A stretch of 64,000 nucleotides of DNA from contig NW_004452125.1 of the NCBI RefSeq assembly GCF_000321225.1, positions 57,570 to 121,569 on the forward strand, written 5' to 3'. This DNA is from Odobenus rosmarus divergens. Its lineage: Eukaryota; Chordata; Mammalia; Carnivora; Odobenidae. Numbering within the stretch: the stretch's first letter is position 1; each line of letters starts with the position of its first letter. The notes under the pieces are model-generated. The model saw nothing but the letters and a program-made list of their open reading frames with translations, was not told where the DNA came from and searched no databases. Both the position numbers and the translations under genes were made by a program. This document shows, piece after piece, positions 35,265 to 46,542 of this stretch.

Positions 35265-36160
35265 TACTTTTAAAAAATAGACTTTGTTTTTTATAGCACT
35301 CGTAGGTTCAGAGCAAAATTTAGTAAAAGAACAGCATTCCCATATAGGCCCTGTCATACATATAGACAGCCACCCCCACTATCAGCATCTCACACCAGCT
35401 CTTCTCCCATTATTGAGTTCTTTTTTTTTTAAGATTTTATTAATTTATTTGACAGAGAGCATGAGTGAGCACAAGCACGGGGAGCAGCAGAGGGAGAGGG
35501 AGAAGCAGGCTTCCTGCTGAGCAGAGAGGATGTGGGGCTCGATCCCAGGACCCCGGGATCATGACCTGAGCCAAAGGCAGACGCTTAACTGACTGAGCCA
35601 CCCTGGTGCCCTTCCCATTATTGATTTCTAGTTTAGTTCCAATGTCATCTGAGAGCATATATGAATTCTATTCTCTCAAATTTGTTATGGTCTCTTTTTG
35701 TGGGTCAGAAAATCTATCTTGGTGAATGCTCCACTTAAGTTTTAGGAGAATTTATATTCTGTTGTTGGGTGAAGTGGTCTATTGTCAATTATAACCAGTT
35801 GATTGATGGTTCTGTTGAGTTCAACTGTGTTTTTTGTTATGTTCTGCCTGCTGGATCTGTCCATTTCTGATACAGGGATGTTGAAGGCTCCAACTATAAT
35901 TGTGGGTTCATCTATTTCTCCTTGCAAATCTATCAGTTTTTGCCTTATGCATTTCAATGCTGTGTTGTTAGGTACATACACATTAAGAATTGTTAGTCTT
36001 TTTAGCGAATTGACTTCTTTGTTATTATTTAATGCCCCTATTTATCCATAATAACTTTCCTTACTCTGGGAAGACTGATCTGTCTGAAATTAAGATAGCT
36101 AGTCCCATTTTCTTTTTGATTTAGTGTTAGTGTGGTATATCTTTTTCTATCCTTTTTAAC
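35265..36160 (-). mobile_element. LINE-1 endonuclease-region remnant, antisense
   Basis: L1 3' UTR-like sequence (35265-35415) is followed by the endonuclease region. A frame at 35981-35742 reads IIVGAFNIPVSEMDRSSRQ, where the usual GDFN motif has become GAFN, losing the catalytic Asp. SINE at 35417. Confidence 0.8.
35417..35612 (-). mobile_element. Can-SINE, antisense
   Basis: T-run, AAGATTTTATTAATTTATT, end GAGCCACCCTGGTGCCC. Duplication TCCCATTATTGA at 35405 and 35613. Confidence 0.95.
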
Positions 36161-36189
36161 CTATGTCTTTTTTTAAGATTTTATTTTTA

Positions 36190-36389
36190 GGGGCGTCTGG
36201 GTGGCTCAGTTGGTTGAGCGACTGCCTTCGGCTCAGGTCATGATCCTGGAGTCCCGGGATCGAGTCCCACATCGGGCTCCCTGCTCAGCGGGGAGTCTGC
36301 TTCTCCCTCTGACCCTCTTCCCTCTCGCTCTCATGCTCTCTATCTCATTCTCTCTCTCAAATAAATAAATAAAATCTTAAAAAAAAAAA
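36190..36389 (+). mobile_element. Can-SINE, sense, first of a same-site pair
   Basis: GGGGCGTCTGGGTGGCTCAG head and AAATAAATAAATAAAATCTT tail. Flanked by AAGATTTTATTTTTA on each side (36175, 36390). Confidence 0.95.
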
Positions 36390-36404
36390 AAGATTTTATT
36401 TTTA

Positions 36405-36608
36405 GGGGTGCCTGGGTGGCTCAGTTGGTTAGGCGACTGCCTTCGGCTCAGCTCAGGTCATGATCCTGGAGTCCTAGGATCGAGTCCCGCATCGGGCTCC
36501 CTGCTCGGCAGGGAGTCTGCTTCTCCCTCTGACCCACCTCTCATGTGCTCGCTCTCTCATTCTCTCTCTCTCAAATAAATAAATAAATAAAATCTTTAAA
36601 AAAAAAAA
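36405..36608 (+). mobile_element. Can-SINE, sense, second of a same-site pair
   Basis: GGGGTGCCTGGGTGGCTCAG head, complete body and tail. The same 15-mer AAGATTTTATTTTTA lies on both sides (36390, 36609). Confidence 0.95.
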
Positions 36609-37000
36609 AAGATTTTATTTTTAAGTAATCTCTACACCCAACATGGAGCTCAAATTCAACCCCAAGATCAAGAGTCTCATGCTCTACCAACTAAGTCAGC
36701 AGGCACCCCTGTGTCTTTATATTGAAAGAGGGTTACTTGTAGACAACATATAGTTGGGTTTTGTTTTTGATCCACTCTGACAATTTCTGTGTATTGATTG
36801 GTACATTTAGATTACTGGCATTCAAAGCAATTATTGATGTAGTTTAATGTCTATTATATTTGTTACTGTTTTCTATTTGTTGTCCTTGCTCTTTGTTCTT
36901 ATTTTTCTTTTGCTCTTTTTCTGCCTTTTGTGGGCTTAATTGAGCATTTTATATAATTCCATTTTCTCACCTTTCTTAAACTTTCAATTATACTTTTTTT

Positions 37001-37447
37001 TTTTAAAGATTATTTTATTTTAGGGGCACTGGGTGGCTCAGTCATTAAGCGTCTGCCTTCGGCTCAGGTCACGATCCCAGGGTCCTGGGATCGAGCCCCA
37101 CATCAGGCTCCCTGCTCGGTGGGAAGTCTGCTCCTCCCTCTCCCACTCCCCCTGCTTGTGTTCCCTCTCTGGCTGTGTCTCTCTCTGTCAAATAAATAAT
37201 ATCTTTAAAAAAAAAAGATTATTTTATTTTAAATTCCAGTCTAATTAACATACAGTGTTATGTTAGTTTCAGGTGTACAATATAGAGATTCAGCAATTCT
37301 ATACATTACTTAGTGCTCCTCATGATAAGTGTACTCGTTTTGATGTTGTTGTTACTGTTTTTAGGTGAGCTCCATGCCCAACGCTGGGCTCAAACTCACA
37401 ACCCTGAGATCAAGAGTCACATGTTCTACTGACCGAGCCGGGTGCCC
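37001..37447 (-). mobile_element. Old short Can-SINE containing an L1 3' end and a younger SINE
   Basis: The head half (37350-37447, ending GAGCCGGGTGCCCC) and a tail at 37001-37022 are enclosed by CAATTATACTTTTTTT / CAATTATGCTTTTTTT (36985, 37448). Inside are a younger SINE and an antisense L1 3' end (about 37232-37345). Confidence 0.65.
37023..37213 (+). mobile_element. Can-SINE, sense
   Basis: GGGGCACTGGGTGGCTCAGT head and CAAATAAATAATATCTTT tail. 18-bp duplication AAAGATTATTTTATTTTA at 37005 and 37214. Confidence 0.95.
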
Positions 37448-37799
37448 CAATTATGCTTTTTTTAAAAAAATTGTGTTAGTGTTTGCCCTAGAGTTTGTAA
37501 TATACACTTACAACTAATCCAAGTCCACCTTCGAATAATGCTGTACCACTTATGAGCAGTACAAGTATTTTATAAAAACAAAATATTCCTAATTCTTTGC
37601 TCTCATCCCTGTGTCATTGCTGTCATCCATTTCACTTAAACACAAGTATACACAGACGCATACGTAATCACATAGATTGTTGCTATTATTATTTTGAACA
37701 AACGTTTCTATTAGAACAAATAAGAATAAAAAAATAAAAGCTTTTATTTTACCTGCACTTATTCATTCTCTGATGCTCTTCCTTTCTTGATGTAGATCT

Positions 37800-37904
37800 T
37801 AGTTAGTTAATCTTATTTCAGCTCTGTGCTCAACGTGGGGCCTGAACTCACGACCCCAAGATCAAGAGTGGCATTCTCTACTGACTGAGCCAGCCAGGCA
37901 TTCC
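37800..37904 (-). mobile_element. Old short Can-SINE, antisense
   Basis: CTCAACGTGGGGCCTGAAC ... GACTGAGCCAGCCAGGCATT. Duplication TGTAGATCT at 37791 and 37905. Confidence 0.85.
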
Positions 37905-39839
37905 TGTAGATCTGTTTCCAACCCATAATATTTTCTTTCTTTCTAAAGAACTGCTTTTAACATTTCTGGCAAGGCAGGTCTACTGGCAACAGCGTCTCTC
38001 GATTTTTATTTGAAAAAGTTTCTATTTTCCCATCACTTTTAAAGGATAATTTTGCAGGATACACAATTCTGTGTGGTGTTTTTTTCTTTCAACACTTTAT
38101 AAACATTTCACTCTATTATCTTCTTGCTTGCGTGGTTTGTGAGAAGTTGATATAATTCTTATCTTTGCTCCTTTATAGGTAAGGTTTTTTCCTCTGATTT
38201 CTTTCAAGATTTTGTATTTTTTATTTTCTGCAGGTTGAAAATGATATGCTTACGTATAGTTAGCTTTTGTTGTTATTGTTGTTTTGTTTTGTTTTGTTTT
38301 TGCATTTATTCTGTCTGGTGTTCCTGAGTTTCTTGGATCTGTGGTGGTGTCTGACTTTAATTTGGGAAAAATTTCTGTCATTATTGTTTCAGGTATTTCT
38401 TCTGTACCTTTTTCTTTCTCTTCTCCTACAGTATTTCCACTATGTAAATGTTATGCTTATTTGTCCCACGGTTCTTGGATATTCTGTTCCAGTTTTTTTC
38501 ATTCTTTTTTCTCTCTGTTTTTGTGTTTTGGAAGTTTCTATTGACATATTCTCAAGGTCAGTGATTCTTTTCTCAGAATCTAGTCTTACTGTCTAGTCTA
38601 CTAATGAGCACATCTAAGGCATTATTTATTTCTAGTACTGTGGTTTTGATCTCTACTTTTTTGTTTTTGTTATTTCAGTTTTTATTTGATTAATTATAAA
38701 GGAAATTGAGCATCTTTTAAAAATTTTTTTTCAATTTCATTGTGGTAAATCATACATAACATAAAATTTACTATCTTAAGCATTTTTAAGTATAGAGTTT
38801 AGTGGTGTTAAGTACATTCATAATGTTGTGAAATTATCACCACCATTTATCCCCATAACACTTTTCGTCTTATAATACATTAAACAATAACTCCCCATTC
38901 CTGCAACCACCATTCTAATTTCTGTCTCCATGATTTTGACTATTTTAAATAATTAACATAAGTTGAATCATACAGTATTTGTCTTTTTTTGACTGGCTTA
39001 TTTTACTTAGCATAATGTCCTCAAGGTTCATTCATGTTGGAGCACATTGCAGAATTTCCTTCCTTGTTAAGTCTGAATAATATTCAATCATGTGGATATA
39101 CCACATTATACTTATTCACTTATTTGCCAATGAACACATGGGTTGCTTCCAAGTTTTAGGTTATTGTAAATAATGTTGCTATTAACATGAGTGTACAAAT
39201 ATCTCTTAAAGACCCTACTTTCAATTCTTTTGGGTATATACCGAGAGCTGGAATTGCTAGAAAATATGGTAATTCTATTTTTAATTTTTGAGGGACCACC
39301 ATATTGTTTTCTACTGTGGCTGTTCTCCATTATCCATGCACAAGTGTTTCAATGTCTCCATATCATTGTCAACACTTATTTCCTGTTTTTTGGATAGTAG
39401 TCATCTTAATGGGTATGAAGTGGCATCTCATTTTAGTTTTGATTTGCATTTCCCTAATGATTAGTGATGTTGAGCATATTTTCATGAGTTTGTTGGTTAT
39501 TTGTATATCTTCTTTGGAGAAATGTCTATTCAAGTCTTTTGCCCATTGTTGAATAAAGTTGTTTGTTTTTATATTGTTGAGTTTTAGGAGTTCCAGAATA
39601 TATTCCGGATATTAATTCCTTACCAGATATTTGACTTGTAAATATGCCTCTCATTCTGCCAGTTGTCTTTTTAGTCTATTGATAATGTCTTTTGATGCAT
39701 AAATTTTTAAATTTTTCCTGAAGTTCAATTTATATATTTTCTTTTGTTGCCCGTGCCTTTGGTGTCATATTCAAGAAATCATTGCCAGATCCAGTGTTGT
39801 GAAGGTTTTGCCCTATATTTTTTTGCCTCAGAGTGTTTT

Positions 39840-40039
39840 TTGTTTTTTTTTTTAAGATTTTTATTTATTTGACAGAGAGAGACACAACGAGAGAGGGAAC
39901 ACAAGCAGGGGGAGGGGGAGAGGGAGAAGCAGGCTTCCTGCTGAGCAGGGAGTCTGATGTGGGGCTTGATCCCAGGACCCTGGGATCATGACCTGAGCCG
40001 AAGACAGACCCTCAACGACTGAGCCACCCAGGCGCCCCT
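39840..40039 (-). mobile_element. Can-SINE, antisense
   Basis: T-run, AAGATTTTTATTTATTTGAC, end GAGCCACCCAGGCGCCCC. Duplication CCTCAGAGT (39826, 40041). Confidence 0.95.
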
Positions 40040-40188
40040 CCCTCAGAGTTTTATAGTATTAGGTCTTCATTTAGGTCTTTGATCCATTTTGAGTTAATTT
40101 TTGTATATGATCTTAGATAAGGGTCCAACTATTCTTTTGCATGTGGATATACAGTTTTCCCAGCATCATTTATTAAAAAGACTGTCTT

Positions 40189-40390
40189 GGGGCACCTGGA
40201 TGGCTCAGTTAAGCATCTGACTCTTGGTTTTGGCTCAGGTCCCATGATCTCAGGATTGTGAGTTGGAGTCTGCTTGAGAGTCTCCCTCCCCCTTCTCTCC
40301 CCTCTGCTCCTCCCCCGGCTTGTGCGCACAGTCTTTCTCTCTCTCTCTCTCTCTTAAATAAATAAATAAATAAATAAACTCTTAAAAAAA
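40189..40390 (+). mobile_element. Can-SINE, sense, variant body
   Basis: Head GGGGCACCTGGATGGCTCAG, CTGACTCTTGGTTTTGGC, CT-rich run and expanded (AAAT)n tail. Duplication AAAAAGACTGTCTT at 40175 and 40391. Confidence 0.95.
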
Positions 40391-41107
40391 AAAAAGACTG
40401 TCTTTTCCCCATTGAATGTTCTTGGCAGCTGTGTCAAAAATAATTTGATCATATGTGCAAGGGTTTATTTTTGGGCTCTCTCTTCTATTTCATTTGTCTA
40501 TGTGTCTGTTTTTATGCTGATACCAGGCTGCTTTGATTACTGTAACTTTGTAGTAAGCTTTGAAATCAGGAAGTGTGAGTCCTATAGCTCTGTTCTTTTA
40601 AATGATTGTTTTGCCTATGTGAGGTCCCTTGAGTTGTTATAGGAATTTTAGGATAAGTTTCTCTGTTTCTACCAAAAATGACTTTGGTCTTTTAATGGGG
40701 ATTGCATTGAATCTGTAGATTGCTTTGGGTGGTATTGACATCTTAATAATATTAGGTTTTATAAACTGTGAACATGGAATATATTTTCATTATTTATGTC
40801 TCTAATTTCTTTCAACAATGTTTTTTAGTTTTCATTGTACAAGTCTTTCATTTTCTTGGTTAATTCCTAAGAATTTTATTTTTCTTGATGTTTGAAAATG
40901 GAATAGTTTTTGTAATTTCCTTTTCAGATTTTTCATTGCTAATATAGAATGCAACTTATTTTTGTGTTAACTCTATATATCTATTCAGCTATTTACTGAA
41001 TTCATTTATTAGTTTTAATAGTTTGTTGTGTGTGTAAAATCTTTAGGATCTTCTACATAGAAGATCATATCATCTGTGAACAGAAATACTTTTCTTTCAA
41101 TTTGAAT

Positions 41108-41142
41108 ACTATTTATTTACTTACTTACTTACTTATTTACTT
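41108..41142. repeat. (TTAC)n / (TTAT)n microsatellite
   Basis: Repeated TTAC and TTAT units within L1. Confidence 0.85.
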
Positions 41143-41336
41143 TTGCCTGATTGATCTGGCTAGAACTTACAATACTATGTAAAATAGAAGTGGTAAAATT
41201 GGGCATCCTTGCCTTGTTCCTGATCTTAGAGGAAAAGCTCTCAGCCTTTCAACAGTGAGTATGATATTCACTATGGATTTTGCACAGATGGTTTTTATCA
41301 TGTTGAGATAGTTTCCTTCCATTCCTCGTTTGTTGA

Positions 41337-41357
41337 GTGTGTGTGTGTGTGTGTGTC
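41337..41357. repeat. (GT)n microsatellite
   Basis: About ten GT units within the L1 reverse-transcriptase remnant; they read as a His-Thr run in the minus-strand translation. Confidence 0.9.
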
Positions 41358-42836
41358 TTATCATGAAAGGGTATTGAATTTTGTCAAAAGCTTTTGCTGC
41401 ATCAATTGAGATGGTCCTATGAGTTTTGTCTTTCATTTTGTTAATGTGGTGTATTATATTGATCAATTTTTGTATTCTGAACATTCTTACACCCAAGAAT
41501 AAATACCACTTAGTTATGGTGTATAATCCTCTTACTGTACTGCTGAATTTGGTTTGCTAGTGTTTTGGGGGGATAGGCACATCAATGTTTATAAGGGATG
41601 TGGGTCTGTAGTTTTCTTACAGTGTCTTTGTCTGACTTTGGTATCAGAGTATTGCTGGCTTTACAGAATGAGCTTGGAAGTGTTTTCACTTTTTTGGAGA
41701 AGTTTGAGAAGTATTGATGTTATTTGTTCTTTAAATATTGGTAGAATTCACCAGTGAAGCCAGGGCTTTTCCTTGGCAGAAGATTTTTCATTTCTGAGTC
41801 AATCTTTTTACTAGTACTAGGTCTATTCAGATTTCCTATGTCTCATAAGGTAGACTTGGTAAGTTTTATGTTTCTAGGAATTTGTCTATTTAGGTTATCC
41901 ATTTTATTGTTGTACAGTTGTTCATAGTATTCTCTGTAGAATTAGTAGTGATGTCCTCACTTTCATTTCTGATTTTAGTAATTTGAGTCTTCCCTCTTTT
42001 TTTCTTAGCCCATCTAGCCAAAGGTTTGTCAATTTTTATTTTTTTCAAAGAACTGACTTTTTGTTACATTGACTTCCTCTAGTGTTTTTCTATTCTCTAT
42101 TTTGTTTATCTCTGGTCCAATATTTATTTCCCTCTGCTAGCTCTGTGTTTAGTTTTTTCTTCTTTAGCTAGTTCCTTAAACTGTAAAATTAGATTATTGA
42201 TTTGAGATCTTTCTTGTATGTTTTAATGTTAGCATTTATACCTATATATTCCCCCTTAGCACTCTTTCACTGTGTCACATACATTTTGGTATGTTGTGTT
42301 TTCATTTACATTTGTCTCTAAGGATTTTCTAATTTTCTTGGATTCATTAGTTGTTTAAGAGTTCATTGTTTAATTGCCACAAATCTGTGAATTTTCTAGC
42401 TTTACTTCTGTTATTGATTTCTAACTTTATCCCATGTGATTGGTGAAGACATGTTGTATGATATCTATCTTTTTAAATCTATTGAGACTTGACTGGTAGC
42501 TAACCTATGGTCTGTCCTAGAAAATGTCCCACGTGTACTTGAAAACAATGTGTATTCTGTTGTTGTTCTGTATATGTGTGTTAGATCTAGTCGGTTCATT
42601 GTGTTGTTTAAGTTTTCTGTTTGCTTACTGATCTGTCTGGTTGTTCTATGCATTATTGAGAATGTGGTATTGAAGTCTCCAACTATTATTGTAAAACTGT
42701 GTATTTCACCAATTCTGTCAGTTTTTGCCTCATATACTTTGATGGTCTGTTATTAAGATGCAAGATGTTTAATATTATATCTTCTTACTATATTGAAACT
42801 TTTATTAACATACAATGTCCTTTGTATTTTGTAACA

Positions 42837-43033
42837 ATTTTTTTAAAGATTTTATGTGTTTATTTATTTGAGAGAGAGAATGAGAGAGAGAGAGCATGAG
42901 AGGGGGGAGGGTCAGAGGGAGAAGCAGACTCCCCGCTGAGCAGGGAGCCAGATATGGGACTCGATCCCGGGACTCCAGGATCATGACCTGAGCCGAAGGC
43001 AGTCGCTTAACCAACTGAGCCACCCAGGCGCCC
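42837..43033 (-). mobile_element. Can-SINE, antisense
   Basis: TTTAAAGATTTTATGTG tail, GAGGGGGGAGGGTC, end GAGCCACCCAGGCGCCC. Duplication TGTATTTTGTAACA (42823, 43034). Confidence 0.96.
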
Positions 43034-43506
43034 TGTATTTTGTAACATTTTAAAGTCTATATCTTCTAATAATAGTATAACCACCCTTGCCTTTCTATCT
43101 GTTTACTTTCAATCTATTTGTGTCTTTGGATCAGTACATTGCAATTCTGTTTACCTGTCTTTCCAATTTTGGGGGCAGTGGTTTGCCCTGTGACTTTGCC
43201 TCTCTGCCATATCTAAGAAGAGTTGTTGATTTTCCCATTTGTTTAGTTTTGTACTTGTTAGGACAGAGTGGTAACCTCCAAGCTCCCTATGTGCTAGAAC
43301 AGAACCTTTACGTTTTTTTTTTTAACTTTTTGTTTGAATGGTTTGTCAATATATTTCATTGTTTCTTGCATTTAAGATTACATTTTTTTACTAGTTCTAT
43401 TTCTGTATTCCATAGTTTTTGATATGTGTCATTCATTTTCAAATAATTTGTAATTTCACATTTTCTTATCCTTTCAGACTTAAAACTTTTTATTCTAAGA
43501 ATGTTT

Positions 43507-43710
43507 CGTTTTTTTTTTTAAGATTTTATTTATTTGAGACAGAGACAGAGAGAGAGAGCAAGCACAAGTTGGGGGGGAGGGGCAGAGGGAGAGGGAGAAG
43601 CAGGCTCCCTGCCGAGCAAGGAGCCTGATGTGGGGCTTGATCCCAGGACCCTGGCATCATGACTTGAGCCAAAGGCAGATGCTTAACTGACTGAACCACT
43701 CAGGCACCCC
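43507..43710 (-). mobile_element. Can-SINE, antisense, second insertion at one site
   Basis: T-run, AAGATTTTATTTATTTGAG, end GAACCACTCAGGCACCCC. Flanked by AAGAATGTTT at 43497 and 43711. Confidence 0.95.
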
Positions 43711-43727
43711 AAGAATGTTTAGTTTAA

Positions 43728-43922
43728 AGACTTATTTATTTTAGAGGAAGAGAGAGAGTGCAAGCAGGGGTGGGGCAGAGGGAGAGAGAATCTCAAGCAG
43801 ATTCTGCACTGAGTGCAGAGCCTGACAATCCTGAGATCCATGGAGCCCATGACCCTGAGATCATGACCAGAGCCAAAATCAAGTGTCAGATGCTTAACTG
43901 ACTGAGCCACCCAGGTGCCCCT
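43728..43922 (-). mobile_element. Can-SINE, antisense, first insertion at one site
   Basis: AGACTTATTTATTTTAGAGG start, head GAGCCACCCAGGTGCCCC. Flanked by AAGAATGTTTAGTTTAA at 43711 and 43923. Confidence 0.95.
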
Positions 43923-44159
43923 AAGAATGTTTAGTTTAACTTTTATCCCCTAAGGGATAAAATTTTGGTGGGAGAGAATGGGGCTTTACTTTGCTATTAA
44001 TTTTTGATATTATTGCATTGAGGTCAAACCATGGACTTAATGTTTTCTTCATTTTGCCATTTTTTTTTATATTTTCCTCTGTGGCCTAATACACGGTTGA
44101 TTTTGTAAATGTTCCATGTGTGTTTGAAAAGAAATAAATTCCCTGTTTACTAGGTTCAG

Positions 44160-44500
44160 ATGATGGGCCATGAGTATATATTGGGAAAGAAGTATGGTGG
44201 GCACATTCTGTGTTCATAGATACTTCTGGATTGCCCCCCAAAGAGTCTATAGAAATTTACCTTACTGTATGTGAGAATCTGTTTATTTACATCCTCACCA
44301 ACACATGGTATTCTCATCTTTTTAGTTTTTATCACAATGGCAAGAAGCACCTGATTAATTTGTATTTTGTTATTACTGAGATTGAACATTTATTTATATG
44401 CTTATTTGACTTGAATGTCAGCTTCTTGAATTGCCTTTTTTGGTCCATCTTTCTTTGGATAAAGGGTTTTTCCCATTGATTTGTACGAGTCTTTTGCAAT
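44160..44500 (-). mobile_element. LINE-1 3' UTR fragment, antisense
   Basis: TTTACATCCTCACCAACACA and CACAATGGCAAGAAGCACC are typical L1 3' UTR blocks in reverse. Confidence 0.7.
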
Positions 44501-44547
44501 TTAGGACAATTTTTACAAATATTTTCTTCAAACTGTCATTCATCTTA

Positions 44548-44607
44548 TATTCCCTCTTATATTTCATCCCTCTTATATATCTTATATTCCCTCTTATATA
44601 TCATATT
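44548..44607. repeat. Short tandem repeat of CCCTCTTATAT-type units
   Basis: CATCTTATATTCCCTCTTAT recurs with slight changes about 40 bases later. Local slippage or duplication. Confidence 0.7.
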
Positions 44608-45049
44608 AATTTTGTATACATCTTTAAGAGTCTGGGGTTAAAGTGTCCTGTCCTTCATCTTCTAGTTGAATTATCTCATCTGCACTTATGCCTGCAGCTT
44701 TTGATCCTAAAGTCTCTCTCACATAGGCCCTTTTCTGAGGCTCAAATCATAAGCCAACTTTTAAACATCTCACAGGATCCTTGAACCCAATGTTTCTAAA
44801 AATCAGTTGACTATTCTCCACCCACCTAACCCAACAATTTCCCTCCTTGCATATTCCCTATCTCCACATAAATGACCCAGGCTGGAAAGCTGAGAAGAGG
44901 GCTGAGATCCCTTCTACTTAGTTTTCATCCTTTGACAACTTACAGTAGATGCTACTTCATTAACATTTCTAATCTTTTCTCTTCATTAATCCTCACTGCT
45001 TATCCTTAGTCCAGGTCTTCATTAAAAGCTGGAGAGAGTATCTCTAAAA

Positions 45050-45410
45050 CTGGAGAAAAAGGATACAAATGATGTTTTATTTCTCATCAGAACAAAGGGA
45101 GCCAGAGATAATGAAACAACATATAAAGTGTTGAAAAAAAAAAAAAAAGTCTGTTAACTCAGAATTTTATATCGGTCTAGAAGATCCTTCAAAACTGAAC
45201 TTGGGATGAGGAAATTTTGGGGTAAATGAAAACTGGCAGAATTTTTTTGCCGGCATACTGGCCCCTCAAGTCTAAAGAAAGTACTCCCGGTTGATGTACT
45301 GACAGGTGGAAACTCGGAACTACAAGATGGAAGAGCACCAAATGGTAAATATGTGGGTAAATGTCAAAGAAGACCTTTTTTAAAATTTCTCTTTCTTAAA
45401 AAGACAATGA
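45050..45410 (+). mobile_element. LINE-1 ORF2 3' end, sense
   Basis: TTTCTCATCAGAACAAAGGG, GAATTTTATATCGGTCTAGA and GAAGAGCACCAAATGGTAAA are the ORF2 C-terminus and start of 3' UTR in sense orientation, unlike most L1 here. Confidence 0.75.
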
Positions 45411-45434
45411 ACTACTTTCTAATAGCAAAATAAC

Positions 45435-45640
45435 AGCTATTGTTTATTGACCAATATTATTATGTCCTTTTATGTGTAGTAATTCACTTAATTCTCACAA
45501 CAAACCTATAAAGTGGATATCTTTCCCATTTTACATTTGAAAAAATGGAGATGATTATAATCTATATAACCCACAGTTAGAAAGGAGCAGAGGTGAATTT
45601 CCAACCTAAGACTTTTTGACTCTAAACACTTAGAGATCTC
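45435..45640 (-). mobile_element. MIR element
   Basis: TAATTCACTTAATTCTCACA, CCCATTTTACATTTGAAAAA and CCACAGTTAGAAAGGAGC fit MIR in reverse complement. Confidence 0.8.
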
Positions 45641-45849
45641 CTGAAGCAGTTTCCAAATTTACCTTTAGTTCTTTGATCTCAGAGTCATCTTGGAATACCC
45701 TCCTAGTTACTGTGATGGCAATACAATAGAGCGGCAGAAGACCAGGGGTCCTGACTGGGTCTACTCTAACATATGTGCATCCTTGTGATTAACTCTGGTG
45801 ATGTTAGGGAATTGTGGTCCTAGGTCCTCACATTAACTTCTTTCTATGG

Positions 45850-46200
45850 ACTTGTACTTTTGAAATAGTTTTAGATTTACAGGAAAAATAGAGAAAATAG
45901 TATAGAGTTTTCTCAGGTACCTTGCACACAATTTCCCTATTATTAACATTTTATATTACCATGGTACGTGGTACAATTAATGAACCATTATTGATGCATT
46001 ATTATTGATCAAAGTCCATAGTTTTTAGTTTTTACCTAATGTCCTTTTTCTGTTCTAATGTCCCATCGAGGGTATCACAGTACATTGAGTTGTCGTGTCT
46101 CCCCAGGCTTCCCTTGGCTGTGGCAGTGTCTCTGACTTTCCTTGTGTTTGATGATCCTAACAGTTTTGAGGAGTCCTGGTCAGGTGTTTTGTAGGACGTG
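45850..46200 (-). mobile_element. LINE-1 3' UTR fragment, antisense
   Basis: TTTTAGATTTACAGGAAAAA, TGTCCCATCGAGGGTATCAC and TGTCTCCCCAGGCTTCCC match the L1 3' UTR type also found at 29810 and 35265. Confidence 0.7.
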
Positions 46201-46321
46201 CCATTGCACCCCTCTCTCAGAAATTAATGTTTTAAGTTTACAAAAATAAGAATGACATAACTGTTGAACATAGTCAACCTCTTTTAGAAGACACTGTTTC
46301 AATAACTGCAGAATATACATT

Positions 46322-46509
46322 TTTTTAAAGATTTTATTTATTTGAGAGAGAAAGAGAGCAAGCACAAGTGGGAAGGAAGGGCAGAGGGAGAGGGAGAAGC
46401 AGGCTCCCCGCTGAGCAGGGAGCCCGACATGGGGCTGGATCCCAGGACCTTGAGATCATGACCTGAGCTGAAGCCAGAAGCTTAACTGACTGAACCACCC
46501 AGGTGCCCC
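46322..46509 (-). mobile_element. Can-SINE, antisense
   Basis: TTTAAAGATTTTATTTATTT start, GAACCACCCAGGTGCCCC end. Only 33 bp from an oppositely oriented SINE. Confidence 0.95.
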
Positions 46510-46542
46510 ATGAATCTACAGTCTTTTAAAAAGCACATGGAA

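Larger units (their letters stand above)
36171..36708 (-). mobile_element. Old short Can-SINE holding two younger SINEs
   Basis: The body at 36624-36708 (AGTAATCTCTACACCCAACA ... CCAACTAAGTCAGCAGGCAC) is the reverse complement of an old tRNA-like SINE. Its tail lies at 36171-36189. The outer duplication CTATGTCTTT / CTGTGTCTTT (36161, 36709) encloses everything. Confidence 0.8.
36713..38720 (-). mobile_element. LINE-1 ORF2 mosaic, antisense
   Basis: AGACAACATATAGTTGGGTT and related blocks are L1 endonuclease to ORF1-side sequence in reverse. Several SINEs interrupt it. The 109-codon hydrophobic frame at 38267-38596 is a translation of the T-rich strand and not a membrane protein gene. Confidence 0.7.
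38721..44150 (-). mobile_element. Long LINE-1, antisense, 3' UTR through reverse transcriptase to endonuclease
   Basis: This is the longest L1 in the window. The 3' UTR is at 38721-39600 and ORF2 follows. A frame at 41496-41167 reads [20 protein letters not shown] and [18 protein letters not shown], the reverse-transcriptase core. The active-site motif near 41060-41085 reads FTDD instead of the usual FADD. The frame at 42653-42465 (THIYRTTTEYTLFSSTRGTF) is the endonuclease end, with GDFN kept near 42690. Frameshifts and stops split it. SINEs sit at 39840, 40189, 42837, 43507 and 43728. Confidence 0.88.

Noticed and set aside
38267..38596. 109-codon hydrophobic frame resembling a membrane protein
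   Set aside because: It is the T-rich antisense strand of a LINE-1. Leu/Phe-rich translations of this type occur throughout the window.
41167..41496. Reverse-transcriptase-like frame as a possible functional enzyme
   Set aside because: It is a 109-codon L1 ORF2 piece with frameshifts and stops on both sides, an altered FTDD motif and SINEs nearby. It is a fossil.
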